Part shown: in pieces, positions 26,316 through 35,748 of the stretch
Layout of the letters: each line of letters opens with the position of its first letter
Numbering within the stretch: the first letter of the stretch is position 1
Assembly: GCF_003665095.1 (NCBI RefSeq)
Contig: NZ_RCHV01000002.1
Span: 3,892,501 to 3,956,500, forward strand
Source of the DNA: Streptomyces sp. Z26
Lineage (GTDB): Bacteria > Actinomycetota > Actinomycetes > Streptomycetales > Streptomycetaceae
Direction: 5' to 3'
Length of the DNA: 64,000 nucleotides
The notes under the pieces: model-generated
The model's input: the letters and a program-made list of their open reading frames with translations, nothing else
Told to the model about the DNA's origin: nothing
The model's database searches: none
Made by a program: the position numbers and the translations under genes

Positions 26316-27812
26316 TCAGAAGACGCCCTGGCCCGGCACCAGCAGGCCGCGCGGGTCGTACCGCCGCCGGGCCTGCTTCAGCCGCGGCCACGCGTCCCCG
26401 AAGTGGTCGCGCCAGTCCGCCCGCCGGAACGGGACCGACCCCACCGGGTACTGCTTGCCGCCCCGCGCCCGCACCGTCTCGTACGCCGCGCGGTTCGCCG
26501 CCAGCATGCGGTCGACGGTCGCCCGGTCCTCGGGCGGGCAGCTGCGCAGCACCGCCATCAGGTACGGCATCGGGTCGTCCGGCACGCGCAGCAGCGGGGT
26601 GCGCAGGCGTGCGCGCACCAGCGGGTAGAGGAGGACGACACCCGGGCCGACGTCCTCGGGTGTGAGGCCGTCGAGCAGCCCGCCCGCCAGCTCCTCGACG
26701 GCGTCGCCGGGCAGCAGCAGGTTCAGCCAGGGGTGCGCGTCGTCCCAGAGGCCCGCCTCCTTCTGCTGCTCGACCGACTCCGCGAGCCGGTCCAGGAACG
26801 CGTAGTAGTCCAGGTCCTCGACCACCGCGCCCGCCGGATCGTGCCGCAGCCCGCGCAGCAGCGCCGCGTCGTCCGGCACCGGCCCGGCGGGCGGCCCGTA
26901 CGCCACCGCCTCCAGCAGGTACGTGCGGAACGCGCCCGTGTCGTCCGGCACGACCTGCCCCTCCACGTACGCGAAGCGGCGCTCCTCGGCCAACAGCCGC
27001 TGGTCGGCGAGGAACGTCGGCAGGTCGGCGTACGGCAGGAGGTAGTGCCGTACGGTCTCCGGCGCCCGTACGAGCCGCAGCGTGACGCCCACGACGATCG
27101 CGCACTGGCCCAGCCCGGCCCGTACCGCGTCGAACAGGTCCGCGTGCCGCGTCGCGGAGCACCGCACCAACTCGCCCGCGCCCGTGACCACACGCAGCTC
27201 CGCGACCGTGTCGACCTGCGCGCCGTGCCGGTGCGTCTGGCCGCCGAGGCCGCCGACGGAGACCGTGCCGCCGACGGACAGCTCCAGGTAGTCGGTGAAC
27301 ACCGGGGGCGTCAGGCCGAGTTCGAGCGTCGCCTTCGCCACGGTGCTCCACCGGGCGCCCGCGCCGACCGTCACGGTGTCCCGTACGGGCCGCTCGACGC
27401 GCGACAGCGCCTCCGTCGACGTGGCGATGACGAGGCCGCCGTCGACCTGCGCCTGGCCGTGCGTCGCGTGGCCCTCGCCGCGCGGGGCCACGGGGATGCC
27501 GTGCTCGCCGCAGAATCTGACCATGGCCACGACGTCCGCGACCGAGCCCGGACGCAGCACGGCGGCGGGCGTACGGTGCACGGTGTGGCCGTAGTCGTCG
27601 GCCGCGGCGGCGAGGGACGCGGGGTCCGTCACCAACTCGCCGTCGAGCGGCGGCACTTCGTCGAACGGTGCGTCCGGTGAGCCGGTGCCGCCGGGCCCCG
27701 GCCGTTCCGTGGCCCAGGCGCGGGCCGCCGGGTCGAAGCCCACGACGGTGACGGCCGCCGCCGTGGCGGCCAGCCCGTGCAGGGCGTGACGGCGTGTCGG
27801 TTCCATGCTCAT
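26316..27812 (-). CDS. Tat-exported FAD-binding oxidoreductase, cytokinin-dehydrogenase-like
   Basis: A 498-residue flavoprotein. A twin-arginine signal is present (PTRRHALHGLAATAAAVTVV, cut near WATE). The FAD_binding_4 (PCMH) domain follows with RPGSVADVVAMVRFCGEHGI, VAPRGEGHATHGQAQV (the His where related enzymes attach FAD covalently) and SVGGTVSVGGLGGQTHRHGA. The C-terminal half contains KQYPVGSVPFRRADWRDHFG and ends YDPRGLLVPGQGVF, as in cytokinin dehydrogenase/BBE relatives. It would oxidise a secreted or cell-wall-side substrate. The ATG at 27812 has GGAGGA 6 bases upstream. It stands 150 bp from the next gene. Confidence 0.92.
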   Translation of the reverse strand: MSMEPTRRHALHGLAATAAAVTVVGFDPAARAWATERPGPGGTGSPDAPFDEVPPLDGELVTDPASLAAAADDYGHTVHRTPAAVLRPGSVADVVAMVRFCGEHGIPVAPRGEGHATHGQAQVDGGLVIATSTEALSRVERPVRDTVTVGAGARWSTVAKATLELGLTPPVFTDYLELSVGGTVSVGGLGGQTHRHGAQVDTVAELRVVTGAGELVRCSATRHADLFDAVRAGLGQCAIVVGVTLRLVRAPETVRHYLLPYADLPTFLADQRLLAEERRFAYVEGQVVPDDTGAFRTYLLEAVAYGPPAGPVPDDAALLRGLRHDPAGAVVEDLDYYAFLDRLAESVEQQKEAGLWDDAHPWLNLLLPGDAVEELAGGLLDGLTPEDVGPGVVLLYPLVRARLRTPLLRVPDDPMPYLMAVLRSCPPEDRATVDRMLAANRAAYETVRARGGKQYPVGSVPFRRADWRDHFGDAWPRLKQARRRYDPRGLLVPGQGVF

Positions 27813-27963
27813 GCGCGGTCCTCCGTAGCTGCCTGCTCGCATCCGTTCCCCCCTGGGAACGTGCAGACGCTACCTCGATCGGGGACGGCGAACCGGACAC
27901 ACGTACGCCCGACTCGCCGCCCCCACGCGGCAGTTGACAGGGAGCGGCGGGGCCGCCGGGACG

Positions 27964-28164
27964 CTACGCGCCCGGCGCCGCCCCGCACGGACCGGAGGCG
28001 GCACGCGCGACCGGCGGGGCGGAGACACGGGACCAGAGGGCCAGCAGCTGCCGGTACTCGGCACTGCGGCCACCGTCCGGCGGACCGGACATCAGCGCGC
28101 GGATACGGGAGTTGACGTCGTCGGGGTCGGGGACACGCACGGGAAGAGGCGCGACGAGGGGCAT
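27964..28164 (-). CDS. small conserved actinobacterial protein of unknown function
   Basis: A 66-residue protein beginning MPLVAPLPVRVPDPDDVNSR, then IRALMSGPPDGGRSAEYRQL and LLALWSRVSA. I recognise it only as a hypothetical protein common in Streptomyces genomes, often close to argS. It is predicted helical, soluble, with no motif. The ATG at 28164 is preferred over the longer 28215 frame. It lies 55 bp upstream-side of the argS stop, same strand, and so could be read from the argS transcript. Coding is supported by the even codon pattern and by the conserved N terminus that I recall, not by any search. Confidence 0.65.
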   Translation of the reverse strand: MPLVAPLPVRVPDPDDVNSRIRALMSGPPDGGRSAEYRQLLALWSRVSAPPVARAASGPCGAAPGA

Positions 28165-28219
28165 ACGAAGACCGTACGACCCACCACTGACAACGGCCCC
28201 GCCCCGGCGCCCCACGCCC

Positions 28220-29998
28220 CTACAGGCGGTCCGGGGTGCGGATGCCCAGCAGGGCCATGCCCTGGTGGAGGGTGCGGGCGGTCAGGTCGCAGAGGAACAG
28301 CCGGTTCTCCACCTGCTCCGGCCCGCCGTCCGCCTTCAGCACCGGGCACTGGTCGTAGAACGTCGTGTAGAGGGACGCCAGTTGGTAGAGGTACGCGGCG
28401 AGCTTGTGCGGCTCGTACGCCTCCGCCGTCTGCTCCAACGCGTCCCCGAACTCGTCCAGGTGCAGGGCCAGGGCCCGTTCCGCCGGGGCGAGCGCCAGCT
28501 CCGGGTGCGGCGCGGGCTTCGCGTCGTCGCCCGCGCGGCGCAGGATGGACTGGATGCGGGCGTAGGCGTACTGGAGGTAGACGCTGGTGTCGCCCTGGAG
28601 GGAGACCATGCGGTCGAGGTCGAAGACGTAGTCGCGGGTGAGGGAGTTGGACAGGTCGGCGTACTTCACGGCGCCGATGCCGACCTGCGTGGCCCGTTCC
28701 CGCACCTCGTCGTCGGAGAGGCCGAGGCCCGCGCTCTTCTCCCGTACGACTGCCGCCGCCCGGTCGACCGCCTCGCCGAGCAGGTCGACCAGCCGGATCG
28801 TCTCGCCCTCGCGGGTCTTGAACGGCTTGCCGTCCTTGCCCAGCACCGTGCCGAACGGCAGCTGCCGCGCCGCGTCCTCCGGCAGCCAGCCCGCCCGCCG
28901 CGCGGTCTCGAAGACCATCCGGAAGTGCAGCGCCTGCCGCGCGTCCACCACGTACAGCAGGGTGTCGGCGCGCAGCGTGCCGATCCGGTCGCGGATCGCG
29001 GCGAGGTCGGTGGCGGCGTACCCGAAGCCGCCGTCGGACTTCTGCACGATCAGCGGGGTGGGCGTGCCGTCGGGGCCCTTCACGTCGTCGAAGAACACGC
29101 ACAGCGCGCCCCCGGAGCGCACGGCGACGCCCGACTCCTCCAACTCCTTGACGACCTGCCGCAGATCGTCGTTGTACGCGCTCTCGCCGAGGGTGTCCTC
29201 GTCGCGGATCTCGACGTCCAGCAGTTCGTACACGCCCTGGAAGTAGATCTTCGACTCGTCGACGATCTTGTGCCAGAGCGCGAGCGTCTCCTCGTCGCCG
29301 CCCTGGAGCCGCGCGACCCGGTCCCGGGCCCGCGTCTTGAACTCCGCGTCGCTGTCGAAGAGCGCGCGGGACGCCTTGTAGAGCCGGTTCAGCCGGGCCA
29401 TCGCGGCCTCGCCCTCACCGGTCGCCCCGGCCGCGTCGGAGCTGTGGTCCAGCTCCTGCGGGTGCTCGATCAGGTACTGGATGAGCATGCCGAACTGCGT
29501 GCCCCAGTCCCCGATGTGGTGCCGCCGTACGACCTTCTCGCCCCGGTGCTCCAGGATCTGCACCAGCGCGTCCCCGATGACCGTCGACCGCAGGTGGCCG
29601 ACGTGCATCTCCTTCGCGACGTTCGGCTGCGAGTAGTCGATGACGGTCGTGCCGGGGTGCTCGGCGTACGGCACGCCCAGCCGCTCGTCGGCGGCGCGCG
29701 CGGCGAGCGTACGGGTGAGGGCGGCGTCGCCGACCGTGATGTTGAGGAAGCCGGGGCCCGAGACCTCGACGCCGGTGATCTCGTCGTTCTCCGGCAGGGC
29801 CGCGGTGACGCGCGCGGCCAGCTCCCGCGGGTTGCCCTTCAGCCGCTTGGCGAGGGCGAGCATGCCGTTGGCCTGGAAGTCCGCCCGGTCGCTCCGGCGC
29901 AGCAGCGGATCGGCGCCCGCCGCTTCCGGCACGGCGGCCGAGAGGGCGTGCGCGAGGCGCTGGTGGACCGTGGCGGCGAGGGAGGGGACCGAGGCCAT
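28220..29998 (-). CDS. argS: arginyl-tRNA synthetase
   Basis: A 592-residue class Ia synthetase charging tRNA(Arg). The N-terminal Add1 domain (about 1-100) includes [20 protein letters not shown]. The HIGH motif is in [19 protein letters not shown], and [15 protein letters not shown] follows it as expected. The KMSK-equivalent region is [19 protein letters not shown], and the anticodon-binding C terminus ends [10 protein letters not shown]. Length is standard. The ATG at 29998 is chosen; the frame extends 342 bases further into the divergent lysS region without a domain. It is divergent from lysS with 202 bp between starts, a pairing that I recall from other Streptomyces. Confidence 0.97.
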   Translation of the reverse strand: MASVPSLAATVHQRLAHALSAAVPEAAGADPLLRRSDRADFQANGMLALAKRLKGNPRELAARVTAALPENDEITGVEVSGPGFLNITVGDAALTRTLAARAADERLGVPYAEHPGTTVIDYSQPNVAKEMHVGHLRSTVIGDALVQILEHRGEKVVRRHHIGDWGTQFGMLIQYLIEHPQELDHSSDAAGATGEGEAAMARLNRLYKASRALFDSDAEFKTRARDRVARLQGGDEETLALWHKIVDESKIYFQGVYELLDVEIRDEDTLGESAYNDDLRQVVKELEESGVAVRSGGALCVFFDDVKGPDGTPTPLIVQKSDGGFGYAATDLAAIRDRIGTLRADTLLYVVDARQALHFRMVFETARRAGWLPEDAARQLPFGTVLGKDGKPFKTREGETIRLVDLLGEAVDRAAAVVREKSAGLGLSDDEVRERATQVGIGAVKYADLSNSLTRDYVFDLDRMVSLQGDTSVYLQYAYARIQSILRRAGDDAKPAPHPELALAPAERALALHLDEFGDALEQTAEAYEPHKLAAYLYQLASLYTTFYDQCPVLKADGGPEQVENRLFLCDLTARTLHQGMALLGIRTPDRL

Positions 29999-30200
29999 GG
30001 GCTGCTTACCGTTCCGTCGGGTGCTCAGGATGTTCGGGGTGCTTCCGAAGGGCCCCGCACGCGGGCCGTGCGAATCCCGCGCGGAGAGTGGGGCAGAGGC
30101 AAGTATCCCACGGCCCGCATCCCCTTTTCCGGATGGGAGAATGGGGCCGCCGGCCCTCAGGCCGGGCGAGGACCACGAGCGAGAGAAGGAAGTACCGGAC

Positions 30201-31979
30201 GTGGCAGAGACCACCCCCGAGGCCGACTGGGTATCCCGTATCGCCGATGACGTCATCGCCGAGGCGGAGCGCCGCGCCCCGGGGAAACCCGTCGTCTGCG
30301 CGTCGGGGCTCAGCCCCTCCGGCCCCATCCACCTGGGCAACCTGCGCGAGGTGATGGTCCCGCACCTGGTCGCGGACGAGATCCGGCGGCGGGGCGTGCC
30401 CTGCGACCACCTGATCTCCTGGGACGACTACGACCGCTTCCGCAAGGTGCCCGCGGGCGTCGACGGGGTGGACGGCGCCTGGCAGGAGCACATCGGGAAG
30501 CCGCTGACGTCCGTGCCCGCGCCGCACGGCAGCCCGCACCCGAACTGGGCCGAGCACTTCAAGTCCGCCATGACGGAGTCCCTCGCCGCGCTCGGTGTCC
30601 AGCACCGGGGGATCAGCCAGACGGAGATGTACACCTCCGGCGCCTACCGCGAGCAGATCCTCTTCGCGATGCGCGAGCGCGCCCGTATCGACGCGGTCCT
30701 CGACCGCTACCGCACGCTGGACCAGGCCGCGCAGGGCGGGCAGTCCGGTGGTGGGCAGTCCGGTGGCGCCAAGGCCGGGAAGAAGCCGCAGCAGAAGCAG
30801 CAGAAGCCGCAGGACGCCGCCGAGGTGGAGGCCGCCGAGGGGTCCGGCGCGGCCGACGAGGACGACGGTTCGGGCGGCGGCGGCTACTACCCGTACAAGC
30901 CCTACTGCACCGTCTGCGCCCGCGACCTCACCACCGTCACCGGCTACGACGACGACAGCACCGAGCTGACGTACCTGTGCGCCTGCGGCCACGGCGAGAC
31001 GGTGCTGCTGTCCGAGCACCGGCACGGCAAGCTCGTCTGGAAGGTCGACTGGCCGATGCGCTGGGCGTACGAGGGCGTGACCTTCGAGCCGAGCGGCGTG
31101 GACCACCAGTCGCCGGGCTCGTCGTTCGTCGTCGGCGGGCAGCTCGTACGGGAGGTCTTCGGCGGCGAGCAGCCGATCGGCCCGATGTACGCCTTCGTCG
31201 GCATCAGCGGCATGGCGAAGATGTCCAGCTCGAAGGGCGGCGTGCCGACCCCGGCCGACGCGCTGGAGATCATGGAGGCGCCGCTGCTGCGCTGGCTGTA
31301 CGCGCGCCGCCGCCCCAACCAGTCGTTCAAGGTCGCCTTCGACCAGGAGATCCAGCGCACGTACGACGAGTGGGACGCGCTCGTCCGCAAGATCGCGGAC
31401 GGTGCCGCGCAGCCCGCGGACATCGCGGCGCACTCGCGCGCGTCCGGTACGGCGGAGGGCCGACTGCCCGTGACGCCGCGCCCGTTGCCGTTCCGTACGC
31501 TCGCCTCGGTCGCGGACGTCACGGCGGGTGCCGAGGAGCAGACGTTGCGCATCCTCGGCGAGCTGGACCCGGCCGACCCGGTGCGCTCCCTCGACGAGTG
31601 CCGCCCCCGACTGGACCGCGCGGAGCGCTGGACGGCCACGCAGGTGCCGGAGGAGCAGCGCACGCGCGTACGGGAGACGCCGGACGCGGAGCTGCTCGGC
31701 TCGCTGGACGACGAGGGGCGCGAGGCGCTGCGGCTGCTGCTGGCGGGGCTGGACGACAACTGGTCGCTGGACGGGCTGACCGGCCTGGTCTACGGCGTGC
31801 CGAAGGTGCGCGCGGGGCTCGCCCCGGACGCGAAGCCGACGCCTGAACTCAAGGCGGCGCAGCGCGCGTTCTTCGTGCTGCTGTACCGGCTGCTGGTCGG
31901 CCGGGACACCGGGCCGCGGCTGCCGACGCTGCTGCTCGCGGTGGGCGCGGAGCGGGTGCGGACGCTGCTGGGCGGCTGA
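30201..31979 (+). CDS. lysS: lysyl-tRNA synthetase, class I (archaeal type)
   Basis: A 592-residue class I LysRS, unrelated to the common class II enzyme. The HIGH-like motif is [16 protein letters not shown] and the KMSKS motif is [10 protein letters not shown] zinc-ribbon-like Cys pattern is present in [13 protein letters not shown] and LCACGHG. A low-complexity insert (about 181-230, Gln/Gly/Lys- then Glu/Asp-rich) lies between the catalytic core and the zinc region. The GTG start is preceded by GAAGGAAG. Many actinobacteria keep this class I enzyme, alone or beside a class II copy. It is divergent from argS; no T-box-like leader is visible. Confidence 0.96.
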   Translation: MAETTPEADWVSRIADDVIAEAERRAPGKPVVCASGLSPSGPIHLGNLREVMVPHLVADEIRRRGVPCDHLISWDDYDRFRKVPAGVDGVDGAWQEHIGKPLTSVPAPHGSPHPNWAEHFKSAMTESLAALGVQHRGISQTEMYTSGAYREQILFAMRERARIDAVLDRYRTLDQAAQGGQSGGGQSGGAKAGKKPQQKQQKPQDAAEVEAAEGSGAADEDDGSGGGGYYPYKPYCTVCARDLTTVTGYDDDSTELTYLCACGHGETVLLSEHRHGKLVWKVDWPMRWAYEGVTFEPSGVDHQSPGSSFVVGGQLVREVFGGEQPIGPMYAFVGISGMAKMSSSKGGVPTPADALEIMEAPLLRWLYARRRPNQSFKVAFDQEIQRTYDEWDALVRKIADGAAQPADIAAHSRASGTAEGRLPVTPRPLPFRTLASVADVTAGAEEQTLRILGELDPADPVRSLDECRPRLDRAERWTATQVPEEQRTRVRETPDAELLGSLDDEGREALRLLLAGLDDNWSLDGLTGLVYGVPKVRAGLAPDAKPTPELKAAQRAFFVLLYRLLVGRDTGPRLPTLLLAVGAERVRTLLGG

Positions 31980-32019
31980 CGGCCGTACGGGGTGTGGCGG
32001 CGGGCGGCCCGCGTACGGG

Positions 32020-33537
32020 TCAGCCCGCCATGCCCATCTCGGTGCGGTAGCGCTCGCGGATCTCGTGCAGGTACGTGCGCAGGTACGCCTCGCTGAGCAG
32101 GTTGCCGTGCGCGTCGGTGACACCATGGCTCTCGTTCAGGGCGATCGCGAGCTGCCGGGCGTTGGGGAAGTCGGAGCGGGCGGCGGCGTAGTCGCGGTAA
32201 GCCTGGAAGTAGAAGTCCTCGCGCGTGACCCCGTCCGGTATGCCGACGGGCTCGGTCTCCGCCGGGTCGGCCACGGGTACGGGCTCCGGCTCCGGTCTCG
32301 GCTCGGGCGCCGGTACGGGCTCGGGCGCGGGACCGTACGACTCCGCCCGCTGCGCCGGGAGTTGGGGTTCGAGGAACAGCCCGTCCCGTTCCCGGGGTGC
32401 GGCCTCCACGGGCGGCGCGTCCACGGGCGCGTACGCGCCGTGCGTGGCGGCGCCGTTGAGCGGCGCGTTGGCGTTGCCGAGCGCGCGGACGCGGCCCGGC
32501 CCCACGGGGACCGTCACGCGCGGGGTGCCGCCGGTGGGCGCGTACGCCTCGGCGGTGTACGCCTCCGCCGCGTACGCCGGGTCGGGCGCGGGCTCGTGGA
32601 GGCCGGGGCCGCGGGTGGGCTGGGCCGCGTGGCGCGGTCCGGAGGCACCGGCGGGCGGGCGCGCGGGGCCGTCCGCGTCGCCGACGCCCGCCGTGTCCGC
32701 CGCCTCCGGCGCCGGGTCCCGTACGTCCGCCGCCTCCGCCTCCCGTACCGCCGACTCCCCGTCACGGGAGGTCCGTTCACCCTCCCCGGCCGCGGCGCCG
32801 AGCGCCCCCGCCGCCGTACCCGCGCCCGAACCGGGCAGCAGGACCGGCGGCTTGATGCCCGCCGCCGCCAGCCCGGCGGGGCCGGTCTCGGCGAGCGGCA
32901 CGCCGTAGCGCGCCAGCCGCAGCGGCATCAGCGACTCGACGGGCGCCTTGCGCCGCCAGCCGCGACCGTAACGGGCGTGCAGCCGCGCCTCGTACACCAG
33001 CCGGTCCTGCTCCATCCGGATCACCTGGTCGTAGCTGCGCAGCTCCCACAGCTTCATGCGGCGCCACAGCCGGAACGTGGAGGGGAACGCGAGCAGCCAG
33101 CGCGAGACCCGTACGCCCTCCATGTGCTTGTCGGCGGTGATGTCCGCGATCCGCCCGACGGCGTGCCGCGCGGCCTCGACCGCGACGACGAACAGGACGG
33201 GGATCACCGCGTGCATCCCGACGCCCAACGGGTCGGGCCAGGCCGCCGCGCCGTTGAAGGCGATCGTGGCGGCCGTCAGCAGCCAGGCGGTCTGCCGCAG
33301 CAGCGGGAAGGGGATGCGTATCCAGGTGAGGAGCAGGTCGAGCGCGAGGAGCACCACGATGCCCGCGTCGATGCCGATCGGGAAGAACGGCGCGAAGTCG
33401 CCGAAGCCCTTCTTCTCGGCGAGGTCGCGCACGGCGGCGTACGAACCGGCGAAGCCGATCCCGGCGATCACGACCGCGCCGGAGACGACGACGCCGATCA
33501 GTATTCGGTGCGTACGGGTCAGTTGTACGGCCTGCAC
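32020..33537 (-). CDS. DUF2637 membrane protein (SpdB-like) with C-terminal DNA-binding-like region
   Basis: A 505-residue protein. Four hydrophobic segments (about 8-160) include ILIGVVVSGAVVIAGIGFAG, IGIDAGIVVLLALDLLLTWI, TAWLLTAATIAFNGAAAWPD and MHAVIPVLFVVAVEAARHAV. This is the DUF2637 domain found in actinobacterial plasmid spread proteins and chromosomal homologues. A long disordered middle (about 220-420) is Pro/Ala/Glu-rich. The C terminus (about 430-505) contains VTREDFYFQAYRDYAAARSD and LAIALNESHGV, resembling a helix-turn-helix. The GTG at 33537 is preferred because VQLTRTHR is conserved. No plasmid functions are nearby, so this is the chromosomal type beside lysS. Confidence 0.85.
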   Translation of the reverse strand: MQAVQLTRTHRILIGVVVSGAVVIAGIGFAGSYAAVRDLAEKKGFGDFAPFFPIGIDAGIVVLLALDLLLTWIRIPFPLLRQTAWLLTAATIAFNGAAAWPDPLGVGMHAVIPVLFVVAVEAARHAVGRIADITADKHMEGVRVSRWLLAFPSTFRLWRRMKLWELRSYDQVIRMEQDRLVYEARLHARYGRGWRRKAPVESLMPLRLARYGVPLAETGPAGLAAAGIKPPVLLPGSGAGTAAGALGAAAGEGERTSRDGESAVREAEAADVRDPAPEAADTAGVGDADGPARPPAGASGPRHAAQPTRGPGLHEPAPDPAYAAEAYTAEAYAPTGGTPRVTVPVGPGRVRALGNANAPLNGAATHGAYAPVDAPPVEAAPRERDGLFLEPQLPAQRAESYGPAPEPVPAPEPRPEPEPVPVADPAETEPVGIPDGVTREDFYFQAYRDYAAARSDFPNARQLAIALNESHGVTDAHGNLLSEAYLRTYLHEIRERYRTEMGMAG

Positions 33538-33661
33538 TGGACTTGTCCCCACCCTCGGAAGTCGGCGGCGCCAAGCCTGGCACACGCGTCAAGGTCCCGG
33601 GTGACGGAGCCGCCCCGTGACGGCGAACCGCCGTACGCACGGGGCGGGTTGACGGGTGCAC

Positions 33662-33691
33662 GGGGCGGGTCGACGTACGGCGACCCGCCCC
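33662..33691 (-). terminator. hairpin after DUF3558 lipoprotein gene
   Basis: GGGGCGGGTCG (33662-33672) with CGACCCGCCCC (33681-33691), perfect 11-bp stem, 22 bp beyond the stop of the minus-strand lipoprotein gene. A partial copy, GGGGCGGGTTGACGGGTG, lies just beyond. Confidence 0.65.
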
Positions 33692-33712
33692 GCGCGCCCG
33701 TACGCCGCGCCG

Positions 33713-34405
33713 TCACTTGACGGCCGAGACCGCCTCCCGGGCGATCTTCTCGCCGCTCTTCTTCAGTTCGTCCGCGCCCGGCAGGTCCGCGCCCTCGAAG
33801 CCGGTGCCCTCGTAGTCGACGGTGACGACGACGTTGTACGTACGGACGACGGTGCGGTTGACGCGGTACTCCTGGTCCTTCTTCTTCGTCTCGTAGCCGA
33901 TCGAGACGCCCTCCTGGCCGATGCCGGAGACCGGCGACTCCTTGGCCTTCTTGTTGTCCTCGTCGCCGCTGACCGCCCCGGCCTCCTGCTTCAGGAACCG
34001 GCCCGCCTGGGTGTCGCCCGAACCGAGCGAGGCACCCGACTCGTACCGCTTCAGGGAGACGGTCAGCGCGCGGTAGTCCGCGTCGTTCTTGCCGCTGCCG
34101 CCGCTCCACAGGCAGGAGCCGTAGCTCTCGGTGTCGGTCGACGCGAGGTTCTTGCCCTTGTCGTCGGCGCCCGGCACCACGTCCTCGACGGTGCCCTTCG
34201 GCAGCGTCTTGCACGGGTCCGGCAGCTGCTTGAACTTGACCGGGGCCGCGCTCGCCGACTTCGACGGCGTCGGGGCCTTGGACTCGTCGCCGCCGCCCTC
34301 GTCGCCGCCGGAGTCGTCCGAGGAACAGCCCGCGAGCAGCAGCACGGGTACGGCTACGGCGGCGCAGGCGATCTTCCGGGCCAGGCGCGTGTCGAATCGG
34401 TGCAT
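33713..34405 (-). CDS. DUF3558 family lipoprotein (copy 1)
   Basis: A 230-residue secreted lipoprotein. The signal peptide ends in a lipobox, VLLLAGCSSDD, with lipidated Cys near residue 27. A short Ser/Glu/Gly linker follows, then the DUF3558 domain: FKQLPDPCKTLPKGTVEDVV, the SYGSCLWSGGS Cys/Trp segment that likely forms a disulfide with Cys of DPC, and VGISIGYETKKKDQEY-like strands. DUF3558 proteins are common actinobacterial lipoproteins of unknown function. The next gene on the same strand is a paralogue, so the pair arose by duplication. The ATG has AAGGAACC immediately upstream. Confidence 0.88.
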   Translation of the reverse strand: MHRFDTRLARKIACAAVAVPVLLLAGCSSDDSGGDEGGGDESKAPTPSKSASAAPVKFKQLPDPCKTLPKGTVEDVVPGADDKGKNLASTDTESYGSCLWSGGSGKNDADYRALTVSLKRYESGASLGSGDTQAGRFLKQEAGAVSGDEDNKKAKESPVSGIGQEGVSIGYETKKKDQEYRVNRTVVRTYNVVVTVDYEGTGFEGADLPGADELKKSGEKIAREAVSAVK

Positions 34406-34524
34406 GGTTCCTTCGCTTCCGGGTGTTCTCAGGGCTCGTCGCTCGCCGGGCCCTCGCGGTGCACGGTACGCGGCCGGGTCGGGCGGCGCGGCGGGTCCCC
34501 GCGCGTACGCCCGGCCGCCGACCG

Positions 34525-35523
34525 TCAGTCGTCGTCGAACCGGGCGGCCAGCTGCCGCGCCAACTCCTGCGCGCGCTCCTGGAGTTCGACGCCGTCCGGA
34601 GTGCGGCGCTCGTCCGCGACGGACTGGGTGTACTCGACGGTGACCAGGACGTTCGCCCGGCGGAACACGAGTTGGACGTCCCGGTGGGTGGCCCGGCCGC
34701 TCTTGGCGCTCACCAACTCGTCCGCGATGAAGGCGGCGTCACCGATGCCGTCGAGCGTACGGGAGGGCTCCGGCTCCTCCGGGTCCGGCGAACCGGACGG
34801 GTCGTCGGTCGGGGAGGGGGAGCCGGAGGGGGAGTTGCCGTCCTCGGCGTCCCCGTCGCCGGTCCCGCCGTCGCCGTCCCCGTCGCCCTTCGGGCCGCCG
34901 TCCACGGCTTCGCCCGCCTTGCCGCCCTCGGGGGTGGCGCCGCCGGGGTCCGGGGAGGCGTCGGCGCCCTTGCCGCCGTCGTCCGTACCCTCGTCGCCGT
35001 CCGCGTCCGCGTCCGCGTCGTCGCTCGCGGACGGGTCGTCCTCCAGGCTGATCCCGGCCTTCTCGGCCCGCTCCGCGTAGAGCACGTCCGTCTGCTCGTC
35101 GTCGCCCACGGTCGGGTCGTACGACACCACCCGCTCGAAGTCCACGGTGAGATGCCTGCTGCCGAGGCTCGTCGCGCTCTGCCAGGTGCATCCGGCGCGG
35201 CGGTCCGTGTCGTACGTGACGGTCGCCTCGCCCTCGAACGGCGACGGGGGCGTGCTGCTCCCCAGCCCCCCGTCGTCGTCGGCGGCGGACTCGGCGCCGG
35301 GCAGCATCTTCTCCAGCGTCTCGCGGCTCACCTCACCGCACGGTTCGGGCAGCGTGCGGTACCGGCCGGGCCGCGCGTCGGGCTCCGCCGCGCTCGTGCC
35401 GCCCGGCTTGGTGTCACCGCCGCCGGAGTCGGAGTCGGACGAACCGGTGCAGGCGCTCAGGCCGCCGGTCAGTACGACCACCAGCCCCGCGCCGGTCAGG
35501 AACGTCCTTGCCCTCCGCCGCAC
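34525..35523 (-). CDS. DUF3558 family lipoprotein (copy 2) with long acidic linker
   Basis: A 332-residue lipoprotein paralogous to its downstream neighbour. The lipobox is LTGGLSACTGS with Cys near residue 25. The DUF3558 domain follows (RYRTLPEPCGEVSRETLEKM, then AGCTWQSATSLGSRHLTVDF) and is split by an Asp/Gly/Ser/Pro-rich insert of about 100 residues (about 180-280; encoded around 34770-35040) before the last strands DVQLVFRRANVLVTVEYTQS. The insert looks disordered and repetitive (DADADADGDEG, SPSPTDDPSGSPDPEEPEPS). The GTG at 35523 has AGGAGG 6 bases upstream, which decides the start. Divergent from rtcB. Confidence 0.87.
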   Translation of the reverse strand: MRRRARTFLTGAGLVVVLTGGLSACTGSSDSDSGGGDTKPGGTSAAEPDARPGRYRTLPEPCGEVSRETLEKMLPGAESAADDDGGLGSSTPPSPFEGEATVTYDTDRRAGCTWQSATSLGSRHLTVDFERVVSYDPTVGDDEQTDVLYAERAEKAGISLEDDPSASDDADADADGDEGTDDGGKGADASPDPGGATPEGGKAGEAVDGGPKGDGDGDGGTGDGDAEDGNSPSGSPSPTDDPSGSPDPEEPEPSRTLDGIGDAAFIADELVSAKSGRATHRDVQLVFRRANVLVTVEYTQSVADERRTPDGVELQERAQELARQLAARFDDD

Positions 35524-35748
35524 CGGTCGCCTCCTGGAGTCGAAAACGTGTTGTCCCCGGGAGGGGGCAACGGAACACAATGTCTATCGCACGCACCGCA
35601 CGGCCGTCCGGTCCCGTGACGCCTATGTTGCGCGAAGTCCGGCTTTTCCTTTTCGGACGTATCCCGGTCGCGTGCGGTTCTGTCGACCGTTCGCACGCGG
35701 ATTCTCACGCGTGTTCACGCGGGTCTCACATGGGGGGAGTCGAGCACG

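Noticed and set aside
29999-30200. T-box or other amino-acid-responsive leader between argS and lysS
   Set aside because: No T-box sequence or specifier-loop structure is recognisable in the 202 bp.
32020-33537. DUF2637 protein as a sign of an integrated conjugative plasmid
   Set aside because: No tra, rep, integrase or att sequences nearby; chromosomal homologues beside lysS appear to be standard.
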